Positions 44,736-54,119 of a stretch of DNA of 64,000 nt are shown here, in pieces. Every line of letters begins with the position of its first letter. Within the stretch, counting starts at the first letter, position 1. Position numbers and translations under genes: made by a program. The notes under the pieces were generated by a model. The model had not been told where the DNA came from and searched no databases. It was given only the letters and a program-made list of their open reading frames with translations. The DNA is from Bradyrhizobium sp. URHD0069 (lineage in GTDB: Bacteria; Pseudomonadota; Alphaproteobacteria; Rhizobiales; Xanthobacteraceae), in NCBI RefSeq assembly GCF_000701345.1, contig NZ_JNIJ01000011.1, forward strand, positions 62,001 to 126,000, written 5' to 3'.

Positions 44736-46460
44736 GTGTCAAAAATAGGAATTTGTGTCGTTATTGCTCTAACCACCGCCCTGTCCGGCGCTGCTTACGC
44801 GGATCCTCCAGGAAGAGGCGGCGGCGCGGCTGGAATTCGTGGCGGAGGCGGAGCACCGCATGCGATGGGTGGCGGCGCCCGCTTCGGGGGCCGCGGAGCA
44901 CCGCACGCGATGGGTGGCGGCGCCCGCTTCGGCGGCCGCGGAGCGCCGCCCGCAATTGGCGGCGCGCGTTTGGGCGCAGCGCATATCGGCGGCGTTCGCG
45001 CGGGCAGCGGTGCGCGTTTCGGCGGTGCGCCTCACCTCGGCCGCGCGCATATTGGCAGCAGGCCGGCGATATCGCGGTTTGCGGCGCGGCCAAGTTCACA
45101 GCCGAGTTTCCATGGTCAACGCTCCCTTGCAGTTCACGGCCTTCCGAACCGGGCTGCCAGCCGCGGCGCAACATTGAATACCAATCCCGGCGCCGTAGTC
45201 GGCCGGGATCGAGCTGCAAATTTCATCCAAAGTCGAAGCGCGAGCGTAAGGTCAAGCGCTGTGCGAAACGCGTTGAACTCAAGCGCGGTTGCTGGCGCAT
45301 TGCGCAACAGAACTGCGGTTCTCAATCCAAACACGCGCGCGCAGATCGCTGCGAGTGCCGCCACCGCAGGATGGCATGACCGCCGCGACGGCAGACATGG
45401 CTGGTGGCGGCACCGCCACGGTGGATATGGCTGGGTCGGCCCGCTGTTCTGGCCGTTCGCTTACTACGACCTGTATGACTACACGTTGTGGGGTTATGGC
45501 TACGATGAACCGTTCTGGGACTACGGCTACAATGACATTTATGCCGGCTTGTTCGCACCCTACGGCTACGATGACCTCGTGGGCTATCTGCCACCAAGCG
45601 CCGGCAGTCCTCGGGGCACGATTAAACAAGCGCGCAGCGCCCGGACTGCGAAGCCCGATCGGTTGGCGCAACTATGCGGTGACGACAGCCGCGACATCGC
45701 AGGTCTTCCGATCGATCAAATCCAACAGGCTATTCAGCCGGACGAAGCCCAACGTGCGGCGCTGGATGATCTCGCCAACGCCTCGGTGAAAGCCGCACAG
45801 ATTATTAAGGCGGCATGCCCGAAACAAATAGCGCTGACGACACCCGTCCGGCTTGCAGCCATGCAAGAGCGGATCGAAGCGATGATTTCCGCGGTCGGAA
45901 CGGTTCAGCCGCCGCTGCAGAAATTCTACGACCTACTGAACGATGAACAGAGAGCCCGGCTGAACGCGCTCGGCCAGGATCAGCGCAAGCGCGAAACAGC
46001 GCGCAACCCAGACACCTCGCTCGCTCAAACCTGTGGGGGTGCGCAACCCGGCGTAACGGACTGGCCGACCAGCGAGATTGAAGCGAGGCTTCATCTCACC
46101 GAGGCGCAAAGTACGAGTCTCGCGGCGCTACGGGATGCCAGTGCAAAGGCGGCGGACATGCTCAAGTCCTGCCCGGCTACGGAAGCGATCACGCCGCCAG
46201 CTCGGCTTGAGGCGATCGCCAATCGGCTCGACACCATGCTGCAGGCGGTCAAGGTTGTGCGTGCGGCATTGGAGGACTTTTACGGACAGCTAAATGACGA
46301 ACAGAAGGCACAGTTTGAAGCGATCGGGCCGCGCCGATCGGCATTTTCCGATCAGCCGACCGGTTCCACCCAGCAGACCGCGGCGCGAACGCATGTTCGC
46401 CGCCATCATCCCAGCATCCACGGATTGATTCGGTATTTCATGTCGATGGCCCGCTGGTGA
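44736..46460 (+). CDS. Exported Gly-rich protein with two LTXXQ-like domains
   Basis: The 574-residue protein starts at GTG 44736 (GAGGG upstream) with a signal peptide (SKIGICVVIALTTALSGAAYA-DPP). Next come a Gly/His-rich tandem repeat, a basic linker, a Tyr-rich stretch (residues 230-280) and two helical domains of the LTXXQ type. One is at about residues 305-405 (CGDDSRDIAGLPIDQIQQAIQP ... LLNDEQRARLNALG), the other at 425-525 (CGGAQPGVTDWPTSEIEARLHLTEAQ ... QLNDEQKAQFEAIG). Relatives of the Spy/CpxP fold act as periplasmic chaperones or stress sensors. The EcfG-like promoter fits a stress gene. Confidence 0.8.
   Translation: MSKIGICVVIALTTALSGAAYADPPGRGGGAAGIRGGGGAPHAMGGGARFGGRGAPHAMGGGARFGGRGAPPAIGGARLGAAHIGGVRAGSGARFGGAPHLGRAHIGSRPAISRFAARPSSQPSFHGQRSLAVHGLPNRAASRGATLNTNPGAVVGRDRAANFIQSRSASVRSSAVRNALNSSAVAGALRNRTAVLNPNTRAQIAASAATAGWHDRRDGRHGWWRHRHGGYGWVGPLFWPFAYYDLYDYTLWGYGYDEPFWDYGYNDIYAGLFAPYGYDDLVGYLPPSAGSPRGTIKQARSARTAKPDRLAQLCGDDSRDIAGLPIDQIQQAIQPDEAQRAALDDLANASVKAAQIIKAACPKQIALTTPVRLAAMQERIEAMISAVGTVQPPLQKFYDLLNDEQRARLNALGQDQRKRETARNPDTSLAQTCGGAQPGVTDWPTSEIEARLHLTEAQSTSLAALRDASAKAADMLKSCPATEAITPPARLEAIANRLDTMLQAVKVVRAALEDFYGQLNDEQKAQFEAIGPRRSAFSDQPTGSTQQTAARTHVRRHHPSIHGLIRYFMSMARW
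44850..44939 (+). repeat. Two 45-bp tandem repeat units inside the LTXXQ gene
   Basis: Units 44850-44894 and 44895-44939 encode GAPHAMGGGARFGGR twice; they differ at only two positions. A third diverged unit (GAPPAIGGARLG) follows. This is a likely site of slippage length variation. Confidence 0.8.
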
Positions 46461-46806
46461 ACCGATGAGAGCAGCGCCCGGCAAGGCTGGCTCACATGTT
46501 GCCAGCCAGCCGGCATCTTCTTCATCGCCTGTTTTCTCTTTGAGGTGCCATCCAATCTCACTTGGGAATCGCGCTGATGCTCAGCCGCGGCGAAGCCCCC
46601 CAACGCGCCCGGACCGCCGCGACGGAATAGACGCGTCGGCGATCAGCCTGCACGCACCCTCGCTTTGAAAACGGTCACTGCGGTCCGGGCTGACAGCCTG
46701 CGGACCAATCCGCACAACCTTTACACCGCGCGAACTTCGATCGGTATTCCGCTCAGGGACCAGAACCGGCTATACGGAAGCTACACGCATGATTTGGAGA
46801 TCGTTC
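46461..46806. other. Gene-free stretch
   Basis: GGCTGGC (46485-46491) pairs with GCCAGCC (46501-46507) shortly after the LTXXQ gene and may be a weak terminator. No gene was found. Confidence 0.4.
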
Positions 46807-47977
46807 ATGAACCAGGCCTCGCGGCTGCCACTGTCCGGTATCACGGTCGTCTCGCTTGAGCAGGCGATCGCCGCACCTCTCGCCAGCCGGCATCTGGCCG
46901 ATTGGGGCGCGCGGGTCATCAAAATCGAGCGGCCCGGCAAAGGCGACTTCTGCCGCGACTATGATTATGTGATGAATGGGATGTCGAGCCAGTTTGCCTG
47001 GACCAACCGCTCGAAGGAGAGCCTCGCACTCGATGTCAAAAGCAGCGAAGGCAAGCGCGTATTCGAGGCGCTGTTACCGCACGCAGACGTGTTTTTGCAA
47101 AATCTGGCGCCCGGCGCGGCCAAACGGCTCGGTCTCGATGGCGCGACGCTGGTGGAGCGCTTCCCTCGCCTGATTGCCTGCGACATATCCGGCTACGGCA
47201 GCGGCGGTCCCTATAGCGAGAAAAAAGCCTACGACCTGCTGGTTCAGTGCGAAGCAGGCTTTCTCTCGGTCAACGGCACCGACGAACAGCCCGCAAAATG
47301 CGGTATCGCCGTGGTCGATACTGCAACCGGCATGTACATCGTCAACGGCGTACTGATGGCGCTATTTAATCGCGAGCGTACTGGCAAGGGAATGGCCTTC
47401 GAGGTCTCGCTGTTCGATTCCATGGCGGAATGGATGAGCTACCCCGCCTTATTACACCGAGGGCGCCGGCGAGCCGCTACGCCGCACCGGCACGCGTCAC
47501 GCGACCATCGCGCCCTACGGGCCGTTTCGGTGCGGCGACGGGCGCGTGATCTTCTTCGGCATTCAGAACGAGCGAGAATGGACAGCGCTCTGCGTGCAAG
47601 TGCTGGAAGATGCGGCGCTGGCAAGCGACCCGCGCTTTTGCACCAATCCGCATCGCATGGAAAATCGTGATACGCTGGAGGCACTGATCGAGCAAAAATT
47701 CGCAAAATTCCCGGCCGAACAGGTCATGCAGCGCCTCGACAACGCTGCCATTGCGAATGCCAATATGAATACCGTCGAAGCGTTTCTCAGGCATCCACAG
47801 CTTCATAGTCGGGAGCGCGTGCAAAAGGTGGGCTCGCCGAACGGGCCGCTGATGAGCTTTCTGCCGGCCATCACCATTCCCGGCGTCGCGCCTGTGATGG
47901 GCGATATTCCCGCGGTCGGAGAGCATACAGCGGCGATCTTGGCCGAACTCGGCCTCTTGGAAAATAACCGGGCATGA
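46807..47977 (+). pseudogene. Frameshifted class III (CaiB/BaiF) CoA-transferase
   Basis: From the ATG at 46807 the frame is a typical family III CoA-transferase (GITVVSLEQAIAAPLASRHLADWGARVIKIE; the expected catalytic Asp lies in the ALDVKSSEGK/YDLLVQ region) up to WMSYPA near 47449. The rest continues one frame on as YYTEGAGEPLRRTGTRHATI to ILAELGLLENNRA, stop 47977. A single extra base near 47450 explains the break, so this may be a sequence error. Restored, the protein has about 389 residues. It overlaps the CitE-like lyase gene by 4 bases. Confidence 0.75.
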
Positions 47978-48906
47978 CCGCGCCGCGATTGACCCGCACC
48001 TATCTCGCCGTCCCCGCTCACCGCTCGCGGCTCGTGCAAAACGCGGCGGCATCAGCCGCGGACGCCGTGTTCCTTGATCTCGAAGACGCTGTGCCTCCGG
48101 CAGAGAAGGCCAGCGCACTGGAGGCGGCTGCGGTAGCATTGAGCGCTCACGACTGGGGGAAAAAGGCCGTCGCCGTCAGGCTGAACGCGATCGACAGTCC
48201 ATCTGTTCAAAAAGAGATCGAGCGCCTCGGCGGTATCACACGGCTGGACGCTTTCATCATTCCGAAAGCGGAAGCTGTGGCTGACGTTGCAAGGATCAGC
48301 CGCTGGATTACGGACGCCGCGGGAGCGCGCGACGCGCCCGCCGAAATGGAATTACTGATCGAGACCGCGCGCGGCCTGATCAATGTGGAGGCGTTGGCGG
48401 CCGCCGACCGTCTGGTCACCGCGTTGCATCTTGGCGTCGGCGACTTCGCGGCGTCGATCGGCGCACGCAGCACGGAGATCGGCGGGTCGCCATCGGGTTA
48501 TAAGCATGTCGGGAGCGCGGCAGACGGGCACCCGCAAACTCCGCTCGATCTGTTCGCCTACCCGATGATGCGCCTGCTGGTCGCTGCCCGCGCCTATGGC
48601 CTGCGCGCGATCGATGGACCGTGCGGCGCATTCCGCGATGCGGTCGTCACCGCGTCGACGGCTGCAAAGGCGGCGGCGATGGGATACGACGGCAAGCAAG
48701 TCATCCATCCGAGCCAGATCGAAGCGACACGAAACGCCTTCATACCTTCCGAGGAGGAACTGGCTTATGCCCGACGCGTGATCGGAGCGCTTGAGGAAGC
48801 GGAGCGAAATGGTCAGGCCGCCGTGACGGTCGATGGAAAGATGGTGGACTACGCCAACATCCGAATGATCCGGCGCTTGATGACTTTTAAGAGCGAGGCC
48901 GGATAG
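47974..48906 (+). CDS. HpcH/HpaI aldolase / citrate lyase beta-like (CitE family)
   Basis: The 310-residue TIM-barrel lyase has the CitE/malyl-CoA lyase marks VFLDLEDAVPPAEK (residues 33-46), ELLIETARGLINV (metal-binding Glu), HLGVGDFAASIGA and GYDGKQVIHPSQI near the C-terminus. It probably cleaves or forms a (methyl)malyl- or citramalyl-CoA-type ester. Translational coupling to the CoA-transferase upstream suggests a two-step route in which an acid is first activated to its CoA ester and then cleaved. The exact substrate cannot be read from the sequence. Confidence 0.87.
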   Translation: MTAPRLTRTYLAVPAHRSRLVQNAAASAADAVFLDLEDAVPPAEKASALEAAAVALSAHDWGKKAVAVRLNAIDSPSVQKEIERLGGITRLDAFIIPKAEAVADVARISRWITDAAGARDAPAEMELLIETARGLINVEALAAADRLVTALHLGVGDFAASIGARSTEIGGSPSGYKHVGSAADGHPQTPLDLFAYPMMRLLVAARAYGLRAIDGPCGAFRDAVVTASTAAKAAAMGYDGKQVIHPSQIEATRNAFIPSEEELAYARRVIGALEEAERNGQAAVTVDGKMVDYANIRMIRRLMTFKSEAG

Positions 48907-49010
48907 GGGCAAGCAACGCCCGCTACGGCTTGGAAGAGCATTGATCCACGCGAGATCTACTCTAGTGGGTCGCTAGTTCGCGCCGCACCCGCCGGTCCAT
49001 GGAAACCATC

Positions 49011-49039
49011 GAATACGGATGCCCAAGGCATCCGTATTC
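49011..49039. terminator. Perfect 13-bp hairpin between convergent genes
   Basis: GAATACGGATGCC (49011-49023), loop of three, and its exact inverse 49027-49039, then CTTCT. It separates the converging genes ending at 48906 and 49054 and can serve both. Confidence 0.8.
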
Positions 49040-49053
49040 CTTCTAGATATCTA

Positions 49054-49602
49054 CTAGTGGCTTCCGACGGTTTTCCCGGCCGACAGGTGCTGGGCCATCT
49101 CTAGATGATGCCGCAGTACCGGAAGGGTCCTGCCTGCCCATTCCCTGAGCTTCTGATTGTCACCGTTCTTGGAGTAACGCTCGAACAGCGACACGGCATC
49201 CTTATGGCCACTCACTTGATCACTATCATAGCGCGAGCTGAATTCGGCGCCCTTGAGCGATTTCAACTTGTCTATCTTGCTCTGATGAGAGCTATCCAGC
49301 GCCGTCGGCAACTCCGCCTTCAAGTCTCCGCTCGAAACCATCGACTTCAATTCATCTGAAGTTTTTTGGTGGTCCTTAATCATGGTTGCGGCAAAGGTTT
49401 TCTCCGTTGCGTTACCCCGCTCTTGCGCGATTTGACCGGACTGAATCTCGAACATGTCACTGATCGCGGCCGCCTTTACAAAATCGGCCGTGGTGGGACT
49501 GATGCCCAAGGCGGAGTTCACACCGGTTTTTTCTCCGACAGATTGTGCCATTGCGGGCGCCGCCAACAGCACGAGCGCAAAGACAGAAGCGAGGTACTTC
49601 AT
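49054..49602 (-). CDS. DUF4142 exported protein
   Basis: The 182-residue protein has a Sec signal (MKYLASVFALVLLAAPAMA-QSV) and a DUF4142 helical domain: TTADFVKAAAISDMFEIQSGQIA, then FAATMIKDHQKTSDELKSMV and LFERYSKNGDNQKLREWAGRTLPVLRHHLEMA. The domain has a ferritin-like four-helix look with HDH/HHLE histidines. Proteins of this family are often induced by stress or desiccation. Function unproved. Confidence 0.88.
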   Translation of the reverse strand: MKYLASVFALVLLAAPAMAQSVGEKTGVNSALGISPTTADFVKAAAISDMFEIQSGQIAQERGNATEKTFAATMIKDHQKTSDELKSMVSSGDLKAELPTALDSSHQSKIDKLKSLKGAEFSSRYDSDQVSGHKDAVSLFERYSKNGDNQKLREWAGRTLPVLRHHLEMAQHLSAGKTVGSH

Positions 49603-49828
49603 TGTTGGACTCCCTTCCTGTTTCGGCAGGCATCCAAATCAATTGGCAATGTTCCCTATGGTTCCTCCTCCCGGCCAAGGCTTCGTGGATTCGCTGCCAC
49701 AGCGCAGAGAAGGGTTCCCCGCACTTGCCGCGACGCAAAATTCCGCGACAAGGTCTTGAAGATTGTCGGTTGCCCATCGCGAGGTCGATCTTTTGTCGCA
49801 CAAATAGCGGCTATCAGATCGACGTGGA

Positions 49829-50119
49829 TCAGTGTTTGGATTCCAGAACGACAACAACGCCCGTCGGCTCGGGTTCGTGAGGCCTCAGACTCGTCAGCGT
49901 CGCATCACTCCAACTGGCAACGCTGACAATTTCACCAGCTTGAACCTCTATTTCCGGCGCCCGAGCGGGCTCCAGGACGTTAAGACCGCTGCCATCGAGA
50001 AAGAACGTATGATCACCAAACAAGTCGTTCAGTTGAGGAACCGCTGGATGGTTTTCGGGAAGCACCTCGGCATCGAATTGGCTCAAGGTCTGCGTTACCT
50101 GTGTCGAGTTTAGCTTCAT
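49829..50119 (-). CDS. Small soluble hypothetical protein
   Basis: The 96-residue acidic protein (MKLNSTQVTQTLSQFDAEVL ... DHTFFLDGSGLNVLEPARAP) has an alpha/beta pattern that recurs in rhizobia, without a named domain that I can recall. An AGGAG RBS stands before the ATG. Confidence 0.65.
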   Translation of the reverse strand: MKLNSTQVTQTLSQFDAEVLPENHPAVPQLNDLFGDHTFFLDGSGLNVLEPARAPEIEVQAGEIVSVASWSDATLTSLRPHEPEPTGVVVVLESKH

Positions 50120-50389
50120 GACTTACTCCTATTCGTATTTTTCCTTCAGCTGATTTGGATGTGCTCTCCTTCATACGTGAGAGCTTGCTCAGTACCTCGC
50201 CAAAAAGCCATGATTGTCATGGGCATCGGTGCGGCACAATTCCTCACTTGGCGTGCTTTTTCCTTCGCATCCCTTGCTTGGAATGATTGCATCAAGCTAA
50301 CGTTCCCGGACGGTCCGATAAATTTTCATCAATGCCGCTCGAGCCGGGCATTTTAAGGTCGGATTGAAGGTCGGTTGGCGATAAAGTCG

Positions 50390-50869
50390 TCAAGCAGCGA
50401 CCAGCTTCCCGATCTCTGAGACCGGGTGCGCCGTCAATTCTTTGGGAATCTCAGCGGCAATCCGGGCGACGACCTCCGCGTGGAACGCCTTGCGAAGTTG
50501 GCCCAATATCTTCGGCGGCGCGATGATGATGAGCCTGTCGAAAAGATTGGCGTGAGCGTGTTGGTAGAGCGCCTTCGCAATCTCGTTCGCAAACCGTTCC
50601 TTTGCGATGTGATGCCAGTCTACTTCTTCCATCGCACTGCGGGCCACTCCAAGACTTGCTGTGTTTCGTCCGGGACGATCCGTGCCCTGCTCACGCGTTG
50701 CCGGGTTATCCTGCTCGAGGATCCGCTCGACGACAAGATCGACGTCTAGCGCACTGCCTCTGTTGCGCAAGAAAAGAGCCTTTTGACCGTCGCCGACGAG
50801 AATGAGACTATTATGAGGAATGATGTGGGGGTTATTAGGAGGAGCGTGTGATTTGAGTTCCGTAGCCAT
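50390..50869 (-). CDS. Host attachment / eRF1-like (baeRF family) protein
   Basis: The 159-residue protein has SLILVGDGQKALFLRNRG, a C-terminal half FDRLIIIAPPKILGQLRKAF and the ending EIPKELTAHPVSEIGKLV. These mark the family annotated as protein required for attachment to host cells, related to archaeal/eukaryotic release-factor-like domains. In rhizobia it is a common small cytoplasmic stress protein. The ATG at 50869 gives the family length; longer in-frame starts lie in non-coding-looking sequence. Confidence 0.85.
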   Translation of the reverse strand: MATELKSHAPPNNPHIIPHNSLILVGDGQKALFLRNRGSALDVDLVVERILEQDNPATREQGTDRPGRNTASLGVARSAMEEVDWHHIAKERFANEIAKALYQHAHANLFDRLIIIAPPKILGQLRKAFHAEVVARIAAEIPKELTAHPVSEIGKLVAA

Positions 50870-51299
50870 CTTGCCGTTGCTCCAAATGTGCCGCTTCGAA
50901 TCACGCGAATAGCTCGATACGCGGTACGCTGCAGTTCGCCGAACACCGGCAACACGCCAGCATCCGATCGCTTGCGAAATGCAACGCGAGGACCCGCCGC
51001 GAGCTTGCCTGAATGTTCGGCACTCTGGTTTCGCTCGAAAACGTGCGCCCGTACCGACAACGTGCCGAACCAATGTTCGTTCGATCTCGCGGCGTCTCAC
51101 TCAACGGCCCTGACGAAATAAAATTAGTTGGAACAGAGGGGGCCCCGATCTTGTTGAGCAGGCATGAAGACGGAACACGGTGGCCGTTCCGATTTTTTCG
51201 CTTGGAAGTTCGGGCGCATGTCAGACGGCCGAACGGATTGCTGCCATCGCGAGCGCGACGGAGTGACGCAGTGTCGGAACAGCAGCAGGGAGATGAACA
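50870..51299. other. Gene-free stretch between divergent genes
   Basis: Both strands were read; only low-quality frames are seen. It must hold the promoters of the host-attachment gene and the PRC-barrel gene, but no consensus box stands out. Confidence 0.5.
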
Positions 51300-51662
51300 A
51301 TGCTTCTCGACGCGCAGGAAACAGTCAGTCTTATAGGCAGCGATAAGGTCCAGGGGACGGCGGTCTTTGGACCCGACGGTCAAAAAATCGGATCGGTTGA
51401 GCGGGTGATGATCGAAAAGATCAGCGGGAAAGTCTCCTATGCCGTTCTTAGCTTCGGCGGCTTTCTCGGGATTGGTGATGATTACTATCCGCTGCCATGG
51501 CCTTCGCTTAAGTACAATGTCGATCTCGGCGGCTATCAAACCATGGTCACCGCGGACCATCTGCAAAAAGCGCCAAAATATGCACGAAACTCCGATTGGA
51601 ACTGGAACGATCAACAACTTTCCCGCTCCGTAAGCGCCTACTACGGTGTTCCACTTCCGTAG
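51300..51662 (+). CDS. PRC-barrel domain protein
   Basis: The 120-residue protein has a single PRC-barrel: DKVQGTAVFGPDGQKIGSVERVMIEKISGKVSYAVLSFGGFLGIGDDYYPLPW. Such domains occur in RimM and photosynthetic reaction-centre H subunits; stand-alone versions in rhizobia are stress-linked and of unknown role. AGGGAG precedes the ATG. Confidence 0.88.
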   Translation: MLLDAQETVSLIGSDKVQGTAVFGPDGQKIGSVERVMIEKISGKVSYAVLSFGGFLGIGDDYYPLPWPSLKYNVDLGGYQTMVTADHLQKAPKYARNSDWNWNDQQLSRSVSAYYGVPLP

Positions 51663-51803
51663 TCGTTGACGCTGTCGGGGAAGATTCAAATTGAGCCTTT
51701 CCTCGGATATGTGAGTGGGTGTTTCTGAGGCTGGTTGCCCGTCAACCCGGCCTTAGGTTTGCGCGAGCGCCCAGTTGGCTGCGTCCAGTCTGCGGCGGTT
51801 TCG

Positions 51804-52607
51804 ATGAGGAAATCTGGTCCGAACGATCGTTTGGTAACCGCCCATGCCATTCAGGTTGGCGACCGCATCACCACGACCGGTATCGAGGGTGAAACGCTAT
51901 CGACCGCTCCCCTAGCGATCAGAATCGAAAAGGACGGAATTGCCGTGGTCTTTCGCTACGGCGTTGCGGTGCTGATCGGCTTGTCCCAGCAACAGGAACG
52001 GGACTTTCTGGAAAAGCTGGCAGTGCACGTATCGGGTAAGCTTGACCGATACGAGGAAGAAGGCGCGGTCATAAAACTTGCCGATGACGACGAGGATCAG
52101 GTCCCGGCGGGAGGACCAATCCAGGTAAGGGCGATGTCTCCAGAGAGGCTGCTGACTATTGCCGACGTGCTAGCCAAGAGCGTCGTCCTTGCCCGCGATG
52201 AACGACGAGTGGCGGAAGTATTTGAAGTCATCGAACCCTTTGCCCGAGAATTAGCGACGCGCGGAAAAGCGCGTCTGAACCGAAACGGCATCCTCAAGCT
52301 CATCGGAAACGCTCTGCTGGTACAACACAGGGTCTCAGGTCGGGTCGCCATCACCGAGAAGCCCGATGCACTGTGGGATCGTCCCGACCTGGAACGGCTC
52401 TATGCTCGCCTTGAAGATGAATACGAATTACGTGAGCGCGTCGACGCGCTTAACCGAAAACTCGCGGTCATTTCTGAGACTGCAACTACGCTTGCCGATA
52501 TCATCGACACGCAACGGTCTTTGCGTCTCGAAATGATCATCGTAGCGCTCATTGCATTCGAGATTCTAATTACCTTCTACCAACTCTTTACATCGTCACC
52601 GGGTTAG
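51804..52607 (+). CDS. RMD1/SIF2-type DUF155 protein
   Basis: The 267-residue protein has the DUF155 core (GIAVVFRYGVAVLIGLSQQQERDFLEKL, then LAKSVVLARDERRVAEVFEVIEPFARELATRG, then LDDRPDLERLY-like DALWDRPDLERLYARLEDEYELRERVDAL) and one C-terminal membrane segment (LEMIIVALIAFEILITFYQLF). Yeast RMD1 and mitochondrial relatives share this layout; the function in bacteria is unknown. ATG 51804 (MRKSGPNDR) is chosen as the start. Confidence 0.85.
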   Translation: MRKSGPNDRLVTAHAIQVGDRITTTGIEGETLSTAPLAIRIEKDGIAVVFRYGVAVLIGLSQQQERDFLEKLAVHVSGKLDRYEEEGAVIKLADDDEDQVPAGGPIQVRAMSPERLLTIADVLAKSVVLARDERRVAEVFEVIEPFARELATRGKARLNRNGILKLIGNALLVQHRVSGRVAITEKPDALWDRPDLERLYARLEDEYELRERVDALNRKLAVISETATTLADIIDTQRSLRLEMIIVALIAFEILITFYQLFTSSPG

Positions 52608-53032
52608 ATCGCGCGGCCCTTGGAACCGCGGACCGGACCGCTGACCTCGCAGGTTCCGTTTAGTGCGCGGACTTGACTCCCCGGCACATCTGCCGCAGCA
52701 TTCGTGACGCTGCACCTGCCAAGGCGCGGGTAATTGGCTCTGCCTTCGCAGGCACTGGCGTCGGACCATGTGGTCAAGACGATCCGCAGCAGACGCGGAC
52801 AAGATGTCCGCAGGCCCACACTTGGTGAGGAGAATGACGCCACCGCGAAGGAAACCCGACCTTGCTCCAATGCAAGGTCACGGCGCAGGTGAGGTGAACA
52901 GCAGCTGCTAGCCGTCATTGCGCCGCCGACAATCTGACCATATCCGCGAGATTGAGGCGCAAAGGCCACGCGCTTGAGGTCTCGAACACAAGCTGGTGCC
53001 TACCAGACCTTCTTCGCAAGGCGAAGATAAAC

Positions 53033-53075
53033 GGGCCCCGCGATGCTCCAATGCACCGGGGCCCTCTCAATTTTT
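53033..53075 (+). terminator. Intrinsic terminator
   Basis: GGGCCCCG (53033-53040) pairs with CGGGGCCC (53057-53064), followed by TCTCAATTTTT. Strong stem with a slightly delayed T-tract. Confidence 0.65.
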
Positions 53076-53227
53076 CGATCAGCGCTCGCGCACCCCCACA
53101 TTTGCCGCCGGTAGTCGGATCGGCGTAGCGAAACTGGGCGGTCCCGGCTGGCGTCCTCGGACGTCTTCAATCGAAGGTCTGGCGACTATGTCCGCTTGCC
53201 AGGACGAGTTCCATGTCCGGTTCCGCC

Positions 53228-53253
53228 GGAACTTGAACCCCAGCCGTAAGGTT
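53228..53253 (+). promoter_or_regulatory. Candidate EcfG-type promoter
   Basis: GGAAC (53228-53232), 17 bases, GGTT (53250-53253), 22 bases before the ATG at 53275. The leader just fits the RBS GGAGGGCGG. Confidence 0.5.
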
Positions 53254-53274
53254 ATTTTAGTCTGGAGGGCGGCT

Positions 53275-53523
53275 ATGATGAGACGAGGTTTGCTCTGCTT
53301 CGGCTTCTTGATGATGTGGCCCGGTTCCGGCTTCTCCCAGCCTGTGAAAACGCCGTCACCCGCGTTTTACGTTGTCCTGAATTCTTTGACCAAGAGCTGC
53401 ACCGTCGTGGACAAGTTGCCGCGCACCGACACGCCGAACATCACGGTTGCCAGCGACGCGATCTATCCAACACGAGCCGAAGCCGAGACTGCCATCAAAA
53501 GTCTGAAGCCATGCAGTCAATGA
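53275..53523 (+). CDS. Small exported protein, unknown function
   Basis: The 82-residue protein has a signal peptide (MMRRGLLCFGFLMMWPGSGFS-QP) and a short mature part with a conserved-looking pattern FYVVLNSLTKSCTVVDKLP...YPTRAEAETAIKSLKPC. Two cysteines could pair. Similar short exported proteins are common in Bradyrhizobium. The promoter upstream suggests general stress control. Confidence 0.72.
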   Translation: MMRRGLLCFGFLMMWPGSGFSQPVKTPSPAFYVVLNSLTKSCTVVDKLPRTDTPNITVASDAIYPTRAEAETAIKSLKPCSQ

Positions 53524-53787
53524 ACCGACCGCTGATAAACTTCCTTGTGAGCCGCCTGGCGACGGCTCTGTCCGGGGCAACTTGAAATCGACCGATCGCG
53601 TTTCTACATAACGTCTGCCGAGGCGAATTCGTGCAGCCTGCACATGGGTTTTTGATCGATCTCAACTTCCCGCACAGCCAATCGAACGCTCGATTGCTCC
53701 TTTACTGCAGCGCCCCTCGATTATGTCGCACCCGACAACTTCCCAAATGAACGCCGCCACGGCTATGCCGGCGGCATAGGGACCAAC

Positions 53788-54045
53788 ATGAGAACCACCC
53801 CACAGCCGCGCCCGAACTCGAAAATCGCGGCCAATGCCGCCCTGCGAATGCCTCAGTTCCGGAACTCTGAAACTTCCGGGCTACGCCAGCCCAACGCGAG
53901 GGCTCCTCAAAACGCCCGCATGAAATATGAACATTACCTGGCGCTGGCGCGCGCCGAAACTCTGGCCGGCGACCAGATCGCGGCGGAGAATTACTATCAG
54001 CATGCCGAACACTATTTGCGTTCAATGCGCGAGCACGCGAACTAG
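53788..54045 (+). CDS. Short DUF4167-like protein
   Basis: The 85-residue protein ends with the DUF4167 signature QNARMKYEHYLALARAETLA, then GDQIAAENYYQHAEHYLRSM. In this group DUF4167 proteins normally continue for 150-200 more disordered residues; here the protein stops right after the motif. It may be a minimal paralog or a truncated copy. Start ATG follows AGGGACC. Confidence 0.78.
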   Translation: MRTTPQPRPNSKIAANAALRMPQFRNSETSGLRQPNARAPQNARMKYEHYLALARAETLAGDQIAAENYYQHAEHYLRSMREHAN

Positions 54046-54119
54046 CCGCCGCCAGGCTGCCCGCTCCAAAGCAATTTTCGGCCGATTTGGAGGCTAACTA
54101 GACGCCGCCGGACAGTTGC

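Larger units (their letters stand above)
52608..53274. other. 667-base stretch without a clear gene
   Basis: It holds a GC-rich terminator (53033-53075) and an EcfG-like promoter (53228-53253). A minus-strand frame ending at 52604 has regularly spaced cysteines (GRCSVTNAAADVPG, NGTCEVSGPVRG) and could be a small exported protein, but no start or signal peptide supports it. Confidence 0.5.

Noticed and set aside
44850..45000. Possible CRISPR-like short repeats
   Set aside because: Units are coding tandem repeats without spacers.
52604..52969. Minus-strand Cys-containing frame (GRCSVTNAAADVPG...)
   Set aside because: Suggestive spacing of cysteines but no signal peptide, start or known family.
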